NCBI GenBank assembly: GCA_014843695.1
Contig: CM026401.1
Location: 49,712,430 to 49,776,429, forward strand
DNA: 64,000 bases
Source of the DNA: Archivesica marissinica
Taxonomy: Eukaryota; Mollusca; Bivalvia; Venerida; Vesicomyidae
Reading direction: 5' to 3'
In this document: piece after piece, positions 33,101 through 40,084 of the stretch
Layout of the letters: each line of letters opens with the position of its first letter
Position numbering within the stretch: position 1 is the stretch's first letter
Notes under the pieces: generated by a model
What the model saw: the letters and a program-made list of their open reading frames with translations, nothing else
The model's database searches: none
What the model was told of the DNA's origin: nothing
Position numbers and translations under genes: made by a program

Positions 33101-34367
33101 TTTCAATAATTCTTTGAGATGCGACTTTTCAATAATTCTTTAATGAGATACGACTTTTCAATAATTCTTTGAGATACGACTTTTTCAATAATTCTTTAAT
33201 GAGATACGACTTTTCAATAATTCTTTAACGAGATATGAAGTAGAATTTCGAATATCTACACATTTGAAAAGAACGTACCTCACTTTAGAGATACATATAT
33301 GTACACAATTCATCAGATAGTTGTAAATGGTGGTCATCTAATGTTAATATTTTGGAAAAAAACGTACCTCACTTTATAGACATATATGTACAAAATTCAC
33401 CAGATATTTATTTGTAAAAAGTGTTCATCTAATGTTAATATTTTTTGAAAAGAACCGTACTTGAACAAAACAAGATGGCTGATGCATACCTGAAAACACC
33501 GGAGTATGGCACCTCTTCCGGCCGATGTGCACGGTGCGGCGTTGTTGGTACCACCCGGACTCTGCGGAACGACACCTCTTGGGTTCGATCTCGTTGGTAT
33601 GTTGATATTTGTGTTTTGGCCAGGCCTCTGAGGAGATCGAGCACCAGGTGATATTCCGGGACCCTGGTTAGGGACTCGAGCGCCATTGGGTAGCCCGGAT
33701 CCCTGATTAGGGACTCGAGCACCAGTGGGCAACCCGGACCCCTGATTAGGTACTCTAGCTCCATGAGGAACTCCGGGTGCAAGCATAGGCACGCGAGCAC
33801 CATTCGGCAACCCAGTACCCTGATTAGGAACTCGAGCGCCAGAAGGCACCCCGGAACCCTGGTTAGGGACTCGGGCGCCAGGAGGTACACCGGGACCCTG
33901 GTTGGGTATAACTGGAGGCATGCGTCGTTGTGGTTGTCCGAACGATGCACCAAGAGAGAGGATAGCTGGAACACATAGTCAGAATGGGAATGTATTTCTA
34001 CTTTCAAAATATATTATATCTTTCGTAATACTAGTAAGCCATTTCTGGCCCATGAACAAAGCATCAAAAGTGAAACTTGTATGGACTGGTAATATGGTGA
34101 CGGACACTAATCTCAAAACACAATTATGGGAGAGATATACAATTATTATAAACAAAAACAACACACAAAATAATAATAATTGTAATAAAGACTTTATTTT
34201 ACGAGAGAACTCATTTAATCAAAAGTTAATCTACCACGAGGCTCTCAACATATATACAAATCAAATGACTATAAGTGAAAACTGCATATTGGAATTATAT
34301 ATATCATGGTAGATTAACTTTGTTAAATGAGTTTTCTCGTAAAATAAAGTCTTTATTATTATTATTA

Positions 34368-34428
<61 letters not shown>

Positions 34429-34543
34429 ACAAGGAGAAAAACGAAATAATTGTGGTAAAATATTATTAATACATAATATATTAATTATTATCATAGCATG
34501 TATAAATTAATATAATCTTACCTATCATCAATGATAGTTCCAT
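23435..34543 (-). CDS. Complete seven-exon gene for a secreted Pro/Gly-repeat and Cys-rich protein, 393 aa
   Basis: Exons on the minus strand are 34543-34522, 33965-33490, 32888-32785, 31687-31542, 29465-29276, 24392-24256 and 23541-23435. Every junction has GT-AG ends, all phases match, and the total is 394 codons including the stop. Residues 1-18 ([18 protein letters not shown]) are a signal peptide. Residues 27-117 are seven 13-residue repeats of the type [13 protein letters not shown]. Residues 153-392 hold 14 cysteines with a duplicated spacing: C200-x8-C209 and C312-x8-C321, each followed by a Cys and then a further Cys 23-24 residues on. Three segments start CF or CY (164, 269, 362). 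No transmembrane helix follows the signal, so the product should be extracellular. I recognise no family. A matrix, mucus or haemolymph protein is possible. Confidence 0.85.
23518..23757. repeat. About 2.4 tandem copies of a 97-bp segment including the exon 7 splice acceptor
   Basis: AATGTG(C/T)TGTA followed by CCCTTGT(A/G)CT(T/C)CCGGTGAGG, GATTCTGGAAGCACTTAAG and CCGTCCACGTATACTG recurs at about 23518, 23616 and 23715 (the last partial). The first copy overlaps the coding end of exon 7. Confidence 0.85.
23783..23943 (+). mobile_element. MITE-5 copy (TAGCCTGGG termini)
   Basis: It begins TAGCCTGGGTTCCAGTCTG and ends CTGTTCCCATGCTAA, roughly inverted repeats. The interior ATTATCAGAAACTCAATA(T/C)GG is shared with 36341-36489 and the inverted copy 35884-36298. 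Confidence 0.75.
23981..24219 (-). mobile_element. SINE-D, near full-length
   Basis: The minus strand has the head GATTAGCGCAGAGGTTAGCG, the B-box GGGTTCGATCCTCGG, GTGGTCGCCAGATCGGACAG, and the tail ATATAAGTTGTTCGAACTTG with TTGTAAAATAAATAA. It lies in the last intron of the secreted-protein gene. Confidence 0.9.
24256..24392 (-). CDS. Secreted Cys-rich protein, exon 6
   Basis: Acceptor TTTTTAAATTTCAG, donor GTAAGC. It encodes [16 protein letters not shown] and then a helical stretch ending IDVLCHDVG, the second copy of the C-x8-C module (Cys312 to Cys354). The preceding intron is about 4.9 kb and contains a CR1/L2-type LINE, a hAT-like element and SINE-A and SINE-B copies. Confidence 0.85.
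24528..24620. mobile_element. Palindromic MITE, 93 bp
   Basis: GAATAGTTTCCATCGGGGTA is mirrored by TACCCCGATGGAAACTATTA around a loop of about 45 bp, giving one long hairpin. Confidence 0.8.
24830..25484. mobile_element. hAT-like fold-back element, 655 bp, with perfect 8-bp target duplication
   Basis: CATATCAT occurs exactly at 24822-24829 and 25485-25492. The element begins CACAGGGATTCGGCACG and ends CGTGCCGAATCCCTGTG. The inverted arms are about 140 bp each (24830-24968 and 25345-25484) and nearly identical. 8-bp duplications and CAxxG-type ends are hallmarks of hAT transposons. The middle has no transposase. Confidence 0.92.
25620..25905 (+). repeat. Minisatellite, about 36-bp unit, 8 copies
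   Basis: The unit reads AAATACGCATGGGCGGCTAT plus AGATTGGTTACATATTT. Copies differ mostly in the GGGCGG part (GCGCCG, ATAGGCGG, GGGTGG). Confidence 0.9.
25906..26373. other. No recognisable feature
   Basis: AT-rich intron sequence of the secreted-protein gene. Confidence 0.4.
26376..26406. repeat. (ATT)n tail tract of the LINE
   Basis: About ten ATT units at the LINE 3' end. Confidence 0.9.
26676..28200 (-). pseudogene. CR1/L2-type reverse transcriptase, broken by a frameshift
   Basis: Frame one (28200 down to about 27540) shows [61 protein letters not shown] and [20 protein letters not shown]. Near 27535 the frame breaks just at the catalytic box: the alternative frame reads YADDSQLYL. 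The rest (27530-26676) follows as [52 protein letters not shown] and [14 protein letters not shown], ending [19 protein letters not shown]. Endonuclease sequence is missing. The order of motifs identifies the CR1/L2 group. Confidence 0.9.
28206..28305 (-). mobile_element. SINE-B, 3' fragment
   Basis: The minus strand holds only AATGACTAATCTCTTCAGGA, GGCGGCGCTCATATGGGCAA and CCGGTAGCGACGATAAATAA. Confidence 0.85.
28306..28552 (-). mobile_element. SINE-A copy plus a short extra 3' fragment
   Basis: GATCACTCTCGAGACCTCATTCC appears at about 28313 and again at 28412, so a tail fragment lies beside a copy that runs from its tail (TTTAGCTCGATTGCGAAAC at 28365) to its head (TGATAGCGCAGTGGATGCGC on the minus strand). 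The body lacks the segment with GATGGAATCCATCGCC. Confidence 0.8.
28553..28660 (-). mobile_element. SINE-A-like fragment, diverged
   Basis: AGAGAAAATAGGTAATGTGG, TTGCCTACGGGCATCACGG and GAGGTTCGAACTC follow the SINE-A order with heavy divergence. Confidence 0.5.
28722..28962 (-). mobile_element. SINE-A copy with internal tandem duplication
   Basis: The segment AATCCATCGCC(T/A)CGAGGG with AGAGAGAAGAGG(C/A)AATGTGG is present twice in tandem. The head on the minus strand is GTCGTGATAGCGCAGTGGGT. Confidence 0.85.
28963..29275. other. No recognisable feature
   Basis: Intron sequence directly downstream (in gene orientation) of exon 5. Confidence 0.4.
29276..29465 (-). CDS. Secreted Cys-rich protein, exon 5
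   Basis: Acceptor TCAATCATTATGTCAG, donor GTAAGT. The frame gives [20 protein letters not shown], then [20 protein letters not shown] and [10 protein letters not shown]. One potential N-glycosylation site is present (NNS). Phases 1 in and 2 out fit the neighbours. Confidence 0.85.
29466..29972. other. No recognisable feature
   Basis: Intron sequence; the only local repeat is ATAAATGTGACATTTATCAA with its near-palindrome at 29655-29695. Confidence 0.4.
29973..30078 (+). mobile_element. SINE-A-like 5' part, 3' half replaced by a CT tract
   Basis: GTTGTAAGTTCAAAATACCG, CCCTAGGCAAGACATTTAAC and CACATACATTGCCGCTTCTT follow SINE-A up to its CT-rich part. Microsatellite sequence takes over at exactly that point, so the SINE probably seeded the tract. 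Confidence 0.6.
30079..30907 (+). repeat. 830-bp polypyrimidine tract, (CT)n-derived
   Basis: Pure CTCTCT runs alternate with CCCTCTATATCCCCATC-type units. C and T make up nearly everything; the rest is A, with two or three G. The whole tract is in an intron of the secreted-protein gene and would be read as purine-rich RNA. Long frames here (Ser/Leu/Pro-rich) are artefacts. Confidence 0.95.
30908..31380. other. No recognisable feature
   Basis: AT-rich intron sequence. Confidence 0.4.
31384..31469. mobile_element. Palindromic MITE, 86 bp
   Basis: CATACCATATTATACGAAAC and CTCGTTTTGGA are mirrored by TCCAAAACGAGTTTCATAAA and ATATGGTATG, forming one hairpin. Confidence 0.75.
31542..31687 (-). 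CDS. Secreted Cys-rich protein, exon 4
   Basis: The acceptor TTGTTTATGTTCAG and donor GTATGA frame residues 201-250 ([17 protein letters not shown], later [20 protein letters not shown]). Cysteines 209, 223 and 247 make the first copy of the module seen again in exon 6. Confidence 0.85.
31705..31790 (+). mobile_element. MITE-4 right-end fragment
   Basis: CCGACTTCGAGATAACCGGA, AATTCGACATAACCGACTTTG and CATAACGGATGTAGACT match the right part of 17130-17328. Confidence 0.8.
31860..32300 (-). mobile_element. SINE-C copy split by a SINE-A
   Basis: The tail (31860-31908: CGCTCATGGGCAACCGGTAG on the minus strand) and the body/head part (32149-32300: GGAGGTTGGTGTACCAAGTA, TGGGCTCGAGCTCC) are separated by SINE-A. 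AATGGCAGT is duplicated at both sides of the insertion. Confidence 0.88.
31909..32148 (-). mobile_element. SINE-A, full-length, nested in SINE-C
   Basis: The head on the minus strand is GTCGTGATAGCGCAGTGGAT, the box GGAGTTCGAGCCCC, the tail AATATAAGTTGTAAGAACTTG plus GAGCTAAATTAAAT. Flanking AATGGCAGT duplications prove insertion after SINE-C. Confidence 0.9.
32350..32572 (+). mobile_element. SINE-B copy with internal deletion
   Basis: Head GTAGTCCAGTGGTTAACACT, then a jump to GACTTTAAAACGAG, AAAGAACCAGAGGAGATTC and the tail CAACCGGTAGCGACGATAAA. The B-box segment is missing. Confidence 0.85.
32586..32776 (+). mobile_element. SINE-B copy with a different internal deletion
   Basis: Head CAGACGGGTCCAGTGGTTAA, B-box GCATGTTCAATCCCCC, then directly TGACTAATCTCTTCAGAAGG and the tail ACGGTAGCGACGATAAATAA. 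It ends only 8 bp before the splice donor of exon 3 (minus strand). Confidence 0.85.
32785..32888 (-). CDS. Secreted Cys-rich protein, exon 3
   Basis: The acceptor TTTTCTTTTGTCCAG and donor GTAAGA frame 34 codons plus two bases ([20 protein letters not shown], then [11 protein letters not shown]). It begins at phase 0 and leaves at phase 2. The segment is helical in character and ends with Cys200. Confidence 0.85.
32994..33235 (+). repeat. Minisatellite, 26-30-bp unit, about 9 copies
   Basis: The unit is GATACGACTTTTCAATAATT plus CTTTGA or CTTTAATGA; the 4-bp TAAT insertion explains the two lengths. It is intronic in the secreted-protein gene. Confidence 0.9.
33266..33465 (+). repeat. Two-copy tandem repeat, unit about 97 bp
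   Basis: GAACGTACCTCACTTTAGAG, ATATGTACACAATTCATCAG and GTCATCTAATGTTAATATTT recur in the same order about 97 bp later. The second copy ends 25 bp from the exon 2 donor. Confidence 0.85.
33490..33965 (-). CDS. Secreted Cys-rich protein, exon 2 (end of signal peptide, 13-residue repeats)
   Basis: It enters at phase 1 after TATGTGTTCCAG and ends at phase 0 with TTTTCAG before GTATGC. It encodes residues 8-166. The signal tail [10 protein letters not shown] is followed by PQRRM and then seven repeats whose consensus is (V)PNQGxGxPxGAR; the fourth has PMLAPG in place of PNQGxG. After the repeats come SPQRPGQ, a Ser/Asn/Gly-rich linker and the first two cysteines (153 and 164). At DNA level the repeats form a 39-bp coding minisatellite. 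Confidence 0.85.
33655..33930 (-). repeat. Coding minisatellite, 39-bp unit, about 7 copies
   Basis: The units encode V-P-N-Q-G-x-G-x-P-x-G-A-R. Differences between units fall mostly at the x positions, as expected if protein sequence is conserved. Confidence 0.85.
34184..34357. mobile_element. Palindromic MITE in intron 1
   Basis: The left arm TAAAGACTTTATTTTACGAG, then ACTCATTTAATC, is mirrored by the right arm TTAAATGAGTTTTCTCGTAA, then ATAAAGTCTTTA. The loop is about 65 bp. Both outer ends run into TAA/TTA repeats. Confidence 0.8.
34352..34427 (+). repeat. (TTA)n microsatellite, about 25 units
   Basis: TTATTATTATTG is followed by an uninterrupted TTA run. It lies about 95 bp from exon 1 of the secreted-protein gene. 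Confidence 0.95.
34522..34543 (-). CDS. Secreted Cys-rich protein, exon 1 (start codon and half of the signal peptide)
   Basis: ATG at 34543, seven codons (MELSLMI) and one base, then the donor GTAAGA. It is too short to stand out by itself. It is supported because its phase joins exon 2 to give an uninterrupted hydrophobic leader. Confidence 0.75.
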
Positions 34544-35134
34544 AGTGTAAGGTCAAATACACGAATTTAAATTACCACTGAGGTCAAGTTAAGTCAAGGT
34601 TACTCCTTAATCAATATTTTTAAACCGTCCCTTAAATTAAAAAACTCCACCTGTATCGCTTAGAAATAGCGAGTCAAATGATGTATCAATACATTTAGAC
34701 ATTTCTTATAAAGGGTAGACGTTTAGCTAGTCATACCTTACATGCTTAGTGTATGACACAAAATGTCAGACACGTCAAATGTTCAAATAAGTATTTAATT
34801 AATCAGAAAGTTGTAATTCAATTCGATGTTATGTAAAGAACGTGTGCGTGTCTCTGTGATATGTGTATACCTTTAGGGTAGTTCGCTAATTATAAACGTA
34901 TAAAATAAAAACTATTACGTAAACTGAACAGTTTTTAGTTTATTAAAAAAAGTACTGATGTATCCCGTCTTACACGGACTCAAAGGTAAGACTCTTTGGG
35001 TCTTAACTAAACCACATACAAAACTCAAACTCTGTTTGCAATGGGCAATACTTGCCAAGTATTGTTAAGACATACGTTCTGAGCTATGCTAATACTAATG
35101 TAACGCCGCACAGAACTTGAAAATACCGATGGTT
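34544..35134. other. Upstream region of the secreted-protein gene; no clear promoter element
   Basis: AT-rich. I see no convincing TATA box at a fixed distance, and the transcription start is unknown. Confidence 0.35.
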
Positions 35135-35135
35135 T

Positions 35136-35368
35136 AAAACGATTGCGAATCAAGTTTTAACAACTTATATTAATCACTCTCGTTGGCGCCGATGAAAGCG
35201 TAAATGGTGTCATTCGTGTGGGAGGAAACCGGAGTACCCGGAGAAAACCCACCTGTCCGATCCGGCGACCACCGTACCATCTCACATACTTCCCGGTCCG
35301 AGGATCGAACACGGGTTGGATTGGCGAGAAGCGAGCGTGCTAACCACTACGCTAATCGGACAGCCCGA
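35136..35368 (-). mobile_element. SINE-D, near full-length
   Basis: The minus strand has the head TGTCCGATTAGCGTAGTGGT, the B-box GTGTTCGATCCTCGG, GTACGGTGGTCGCCGGATCG, and the tail ATATAAGTTGTTAAAACTTG. Confidence 0.9.
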
Positions 35369-35469
35369 TGGGATTTCATACAACAATGACATGTTTGCAG
35401 ATGCGGTCACTGTTTGGTTTAAACAATAAAATAAAAGTCACATATACAACAACATACATAATGGATATC

Positions 35470-35622
35470 GCAACGGAATCCATCGCCACGAGGGAGGGAG
35501 AAGAGGCAACGTGGAATTTAAATGCAATGCCCAAGGGCACAATCGTAACGGCTCCAGCTGGGCTCGAACTCCGGGCTTTTCGCACCTGAAGCGAACGCAC
35601 TACTACAGCGCTATCACACTTC
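35470..35622 (-). mobile_element. SINE-A copy, 3' part missing
   Basis: The minus strand runs from GTGTGATAGCGCTGTAGTAG through GGAGTTCGAGCCCAGCTGG to GTGGCGATGGATTCCGTTG, where it stops. Confidence 0.85.
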
Positions 35623-35880
35623 CTCTGTGTATAGTTAGTAGTAATGCTAAAACTGACTGAGTACCAAACATTGTTACGTTTCTACGTAGCAACTATCTGG
35701 AAAACGTATGGTTACGCTGATCTTGATTTACGTCGTGTGTTTATTCAGGGCTAAACGTGTAAAATGGCACAGCTATGCGGTACTTTCAGTAACTACGTCG
35801 CCCATCTACCCAGTACTGTACCCACCCGCGGCTTTCCTCTGTTTTCCTCGTTATATATATATATTTGAATTCTGCCTTAT
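35623..35880. other. No recognisable feature
   Basis: Short spacer between repeats; the open frame 35708-35932 has no support. Confidence 0.4.
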
Positions 35881-35883
35881 AAC

Positions 35884-36298
35884 TAGCCTGGGAACAGGGC
35901 TCGATAGACCGCCTCCGTGGTCGAGTGGTTAAGGTCGCTGACTTGTATACCATGTGCAACCTATCATCTCTGATGGGCACGGGGTCGAGCCCCGTTCAGA
36001 CCGTGTCTCATTTATATGAAAAAGTTGGCAGTTTCTTACGGAGGTTGGTGCACCAAGTACTGGTTAACTGCTGAAGCCTGCCCAGGAAAGGTGTTGTTAG
36101 GTAAACTGCCCGTCGCTCAAATGGGAAACCGGTAGCGACGTTAAATAAACTTAAATTAAAAAAATCCTCGATATATTTTGCCTGGACAGTCAAATAAATA
36201 TATATTTAACACCGATACCATTAATTGGGTCGTATTGAGTTTCTGATCATGTCATTTTACCAGAAGTTAAAAATCGACAGACTGGAACCCAGGCTACC
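35884..36298 (-). mobile_element. MITE-5 copy (inverted) interrupted by SINE-C
   Basis: Ends: TAGCCTGGGAACAGGGCTCG at 35884 and GACTGGAACCCAGGCTA at 36282-36298. The SINE-C between about 35906 and 36165 splits it; CTCGATA occurs on both sides of the SINE. Confidence 0.8.
35906..36160 (+). mobile_element. SINE-C, full-length reference copy
   Basis: The head is CCTCCGTGGTCGAGTGGTTA, the B-box GGGTCGAGCCCCG, the body GTTTCTTACGGAGGTTGGTG and GTACTGGTTAACTGCTG, and the tail GGAAACCGGTAGCGACGTTA with AATAAACTTAAA. The flanking CTCGATA fits a target duplication. Confidence 0.92.
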
Positions 36299-36340
36299 TA
36301 ATAACATACAATCAGGTCGTGGGCGGTGCACATCTCGCAG

Positions 36341-36489
36341 TAGCCTGGGTTCCAGTCTGTCGATCTTTCACCAATTTACTTCTGGCAAAATATTATCAGA
36401 AACTCAATACGGCCCAATTACTGATCTCGGTTTTAAAATATATTTATATGACTGACCAGGCAAGATATATCAACGCCTGTTCCCAGGCT
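36341..36489 (+). mobile_element. MITE-5, complete copy
   Basis: TAGCCTGGGTTCCAGTCTGT to CCTGTTCCCAGGCTA, about 149 bp. It stands head-to-head with the inverted copy 35884-36298, only 43 bp apart. Confidence 0.8.
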
Positions 36490-36499
36490 AATCTCACAG

Positions 36500-36875
36500 G
36501 AGCATCCTAAGACACGGAGATCTTCAACGTGCCACACTCTCTTCCGGTGTGCGCGCAAAATCTTGTTAATTGGACTGTCTTGGAGTTACAACTACTCGCA
36601 TATTGTTTTATCCAACATGATCCGGCCACCAAGAAGAACCTCGCATGCTGACTGGGAAGCGACATACGATTCGCTGATGGTCGGTATATATGCTGCTGCG
36701 GAATGACCGACAGTGAGGAATGTGGCTCTAAAAAGGACCATTACGAAAGAAGCACTATCACAGAATGTTATTCCCAGGACAGCAGGATGATATCTACTCA
36801 GAGTGTCTACATAACCAATGTAGAATCATATTAGAGAAACCAGTCGCTCACATGACTCGGCAGAGGCAACTATAA
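36500..36875 (+). mobile_element. SINE-F body, diverged, head lost
   Basis: CTTCCGGTGTGCGCGCAAAA, GGGAAGCGACATACGATTCG, ATGATATCTACTCAG and TCGCTCACATGACTCGGC align in order with the minus-strand copy at 12962-13412. Confidence 0.65.
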
Positions 36876-36897
36876 ATAAAACAGCATCGTTCGTTAC

Positions 36898-37146
36898 TTA
36901 GTAGCAGGTTCGACCCCCCGTCTGACCCTAATAAAATTAACAATCTTTCAGATGGGACGTTAAACTGAGGTCTTGTGTCGGTGCTGTACACCGTGCACGT
37001 AAAAGAACCAGAGGAGACTCTGGAATGGGTCTCTGTCTGTATCATTGCACTATCCTCCAAAAATCTAACATGACTAATCTCTTCAGGAGGCGTCGCCCAT
37101 ATGGGCAACCGGTAGCGACAACAAATAAACGTAAAACACACACACA
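36898..37146 (+). mobile_element. SINE-B, head truncated
   Basis: It begins at the B-box (GCAGGTTCGACCCCCCG) and then follows the family to GGGCAACCGGTAGCGACAAC and AAATAAACGTAAAACACAC. Confidence 0.88.
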
Positions 37147-37177
37147 TTGGACTGCGAATTCCCGTCGTTCATTAGTA

Positions 37178-37345
37178 GCATACTCGAGACCTCATTCCTG
37201 ATGTAAGCCATCGCCACGAGAGAGAGAATAGGGAATGTGGAATTTAAATGCCTTGCACAAGTCACAATAGTAACGGCTACAGCTGGGCGCGAACTCGGGG
37301 CCTTTCGTACACTATTCTTGTTACTGTCGACTGCAATTCGCACAC
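37178..37345 (-). mobile_element. SINE-A copy, head truncated
   Basis: CTCGAGACCTCATTCCTGATG, GTGGAATTTAAATGCCTTGC and GCTGGGCGCGAACTCGGGGC follow SINE-A in reverse. The tRNA-like head is replaced by other sequence. Confidence 0.75.
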
Positions 37346-37357
37346 GGAAGTCTGCTA

Positions 37358-37558
37358 TTAACTCTTTCAGCGCCGAATAAATTCAGATCTGATCAGGATC
37401 TATGTTGTTTTGCTATTTGGACAGGTGCTTCAGCTCCACTGTCTGAAGAGCAATCAGCATATATAGCCTGATCAGACGGCATGTTCTGTTCTGTCCGATC
37501 GGGTTTTCTACTTTTTTACAAAGTCGCTTTTATGCGACATTGGCGGTGAAAGAGTTAA
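37358..37558. mobile_element. MITE-3 group element with TTAA ends
   Basis: TTAACTCTTTCAGCGCC is mirrored by GGCGGTGAAAGAGTTAA. The interior contains GATCAGGATCTATGTTGTTT and the palindrome GTCGCTTTTATGCGAC. Related elements: 40713-40982, 59667-59891, 60168-60443 and 61326-61528. Confidence 0.85.
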
Positions 37559-38050
37559 TGTGCAGAGTGCTACATTACATGTATGTATGTATATATTTAT
37601 CACATAAACTACGGTACGGCGCGGGAGTTTAATAAAGCCATGTCATAAATTCGGTAATACACTAGTGTATTAAATATGCAAATGAGGCAAATGCATGGGC
37701 GAATCACGTAGCGATTCGCAGTGACATACATTTTTATATCAACTAGCACGCGCTGTGTAACTTTCATTGTGACGTCATTTGCCAAAACATCGTTTACATT
37801 TTGTATTTGTATTTGTTAAAAAAGACTGTTTGAAAATAATTTAAAAGTGTTTAATATTGAATTGTTGCACATGTATGTTGTGATAGTTTAAAAACTGTTT
37901 ACAAAGGAAGAAAATAAAAAAATTGGAGTATTTAGTGTCGCACTATTTTCTTGGCCCATTAAGTAGAAACCGCAGTACTACTCTGGCTTTCATTTGCTAA
38001 AGGGGAAGTGTGTTCAATCATGACACACTTTTACTGCGTATTTGGTTTAT
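37559..38050. other. No recognisable feature
   Basis: Spacer between repeats. Confidence 0.4.
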
Positions 38051-38052
38051 GT

Positions 38053-38504
38053 GATAAAAAGAATCTTACATTCGTGTCTTTCCATATTGAATTTATTAAA
38101 CGAGTTGAATAAAATGATAAAATGCGAGGCAGAGCCGACGAGCATTTTATCATTTTTATTCAACTCGTTTAATAAATTCAATATGGAAAGCCACTTGTGT
38201 TTTTACGTTTATTTATCGTCGCTACCGGTTGCCCATATGAGCGACGCCTCCTGAAGAGATTAGTTATTTTAGATTTTGGAGGATAGTGCATGATACAGAC
38301 AGAGACCCATTCCAGAGTATCCTCTGGTTCTTTTACGTGCACGATGTAAAGCACCGACACGAGACCTCGGTTTAACGTCCCATCTGAAAGACTGTTAATT
38401 TTATTAGGGTCAGACGGGGGATCGAACCTGCGATCCCTGGATTACCAGTCCAGCGTGTTACCACTGGACTACAGATCCGTCTGGTGGAAAGCCACTCATG
38501 TAAG
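38053..38504. mobile_element. Palindromic MITE interrupted by a SINE-B
   Basis: The left arm ATCTTACATTCGTGTC, then AATTTATTAAACGAGTTG, is mirrored around the loop GAGGCAGAGCCGACGAG by CAACTCGTTTAATAAATTC and, beyond the SINE, by CATGTAAGAT. GGAAAGCCACT flanks the SINE on both sides. Confidence 0.85.
38198..38484 (-). mobile_element. SINE-B, full-length, inside the palindromic MITE
   Basis: The minus strand starts AGACGGATCTGTAGTCCAGT, has GCAGGTTCGATCCCCC and ends GGTAGCGACGATAAATAAAC. The target duplication GGAAAGCCACT dates it after the MITE. Confidence 0.92.
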
Positions 38505-38650
38505 ATCCTCTATATATACACGGTGTCAAACATTGTTTGTGGGAATACGAGGACTAACCAACGAACAACTACTAAAGTTTGAACATTTTATTGTGAAATT
38601 TGTCAATATTTAGCATAGAAGATAATAGATACATTACTAGACTACCGACA

Positions 38651-38731
38651 GTTGTCACACCCAGGCAATAGGAATATGTCACGTTTCCAGTTGTCACACC
38701 CAGGCAATAGGAATATGTCACGTTTCCAGTG
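38651..38731. repeat. Two-copy tandem repeat, 39-bp unit
   Basis: AGTTGTCACACCCAGGCAAT plus AGGAATATGTCACGTTTCC is present twice in tandem. Confidence 0.9.
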
Positions 38732-38968
38732 AGAGGTACACACCCAGTAAGGACTTTGATAGTGACGGGGTGTGTCATTTTTTTAAAACATGCTTGGTTA
38801 GAGACTAAATTTGTTTATAATGCCCCAGCCTACAACAAAACCCCCAAAAAAGGATCATTGTCCGTGGTATAAACTGCTTTAACTAAGCAGATTAAGTTTA
38901 AGATGGAATTATGTTTGAATTCAGTTCAGTACATAATAAAATGAATTGTATTATATTTCTCACTAAAC

Positions 38969-39172
38969 CCAAGGTACAGTCTAAACCTGTGCTAAAGGCC
39001 ACCTCCGAATAAAGACCGCATATGAAAAACCTGTCTCTAAAGACCACCATTTTTCTCTCCCGTCGAGCCATTTTCAATGCATTTTAACCCTCTATTGAGA
39101 GGCCAACTGCCAACAAAGGCCACTTTTTGACTTTCCCGAGGGTGGCCTTAATAGACAGGTTTGACTGTACAT
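38969..39172. mobile_element. MITE-6 (TACAGTC ends)
   Basis: GTACAGTCTAAACCTGTGCT is mirrored by GACAGGTTTGACTGTAC. The interior pairs GGCCACCTCCGAATAAAGAC with AAGGCCACTTTTTGACTTTC. Diverged relatives lie at 48985-49395. Confidence 0.8.
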
Positions 39173-39505
39173 GAATCATTACATTTCTTGTAAAACAAAG
39201 TTCTCTTTGTTTCAATAATTAACAAATACTGGTATTCCAAAACATTGAATAGATAGAAGTATATTGTGAAGAGGAGAATCCGTCAAATTATAAGTAAAAT
39301 CGCTTAAACGCAACATCGTCAGGGAATCTTGATCGTAGTTAAGCAATACCATTCGACTATGCCGATAGAATAGACCAACCAATCAGGAGTAGCTATTTCC
39401 ATTATAATTATATGCGAATACAAAATGAATGATCCTTGTACCTTACACAATACGTATACTTTCAAGAAATGTAAAATCATGTAAAACTGGTATTGCCATT
39501 TCCAT
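39173..39505. other. No recognisable feature
   Basis: AT-rich spacer. Confidence 0.4.
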
Positions 39506-39509
39506 GAAA

Positions 39510-39625
39510 TTATGTGATTTTATAACCATATTCTGAGTCGCCATTGATAATATGTGGATATTATGTGATTTTATAACCATATTCTGAGTCGCCATTGATA
39601 ATATGTGGATATTATGTGATATGTG
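39510..39625. repeat. Two-copy tandem repeat, about 56-bp unit
   Basis: TTATGTGATTTTATAACCAT, ATTCTGAGTCGCCATTGATA and ATATGTGGATATTATGTGAT are repeated back to back. Confidence 0.9.
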
Positions 39626-39771
39626 TTATATTATATGATGCTTTTACAGTTCATTATATGTATGGACCTAAGTTGTTGAATAGAGTTGGAAGTTTTGAAT
39701 TCCTGTTTCGGTTTTTCACAATTCTGTATGCCACCTACGTGATTAAACAATGTTATGTTATATTTCGGGTT

Positions 39772-40016
39772 TTACGCCTGCATCAGCACCATTTCGGGCT
39801 ATATCGACGGCGGGCAGTTTACCTAACAACACCTTTCCTGGGCAGGCTGCAACGGTTAACCAGTACTTGGGTGCACCAACCTCCGTAAGAAACTGCCAAC
39901 ATTTTCATATAAATGAGACACGGCCTGAGCGTGGCTCGAACCCGTGACCATCAGTGATGATAGGCTACAGTGGTATACAAGTCAGCGACCGTAACCACTC
40001 GACCACGGAGGCGGAC
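39772..40016 (-). mobile_element. SINE-C, near full-length
   Basis: The minus strand has CCGCCTCCGTGGTCGAGTGG, GGGTTCGAGCCACG, GTTTCTTACGGAGGTTGGTG and TGCCCGCCGTCGATATAGCC. The very 3' tail differs from 35906-36160 (CCCGAAATGGTGCTGATGC), as in the copy at 1070-1292, so this is a subfamily. Confidence 0.88.
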
Positions 40017-40084
40017 ACTCCTGATTAAACAAATGTCACCATTTCATTTCCCAAAGCAAAATGATGAGCAAGATCTCGGTAGAC

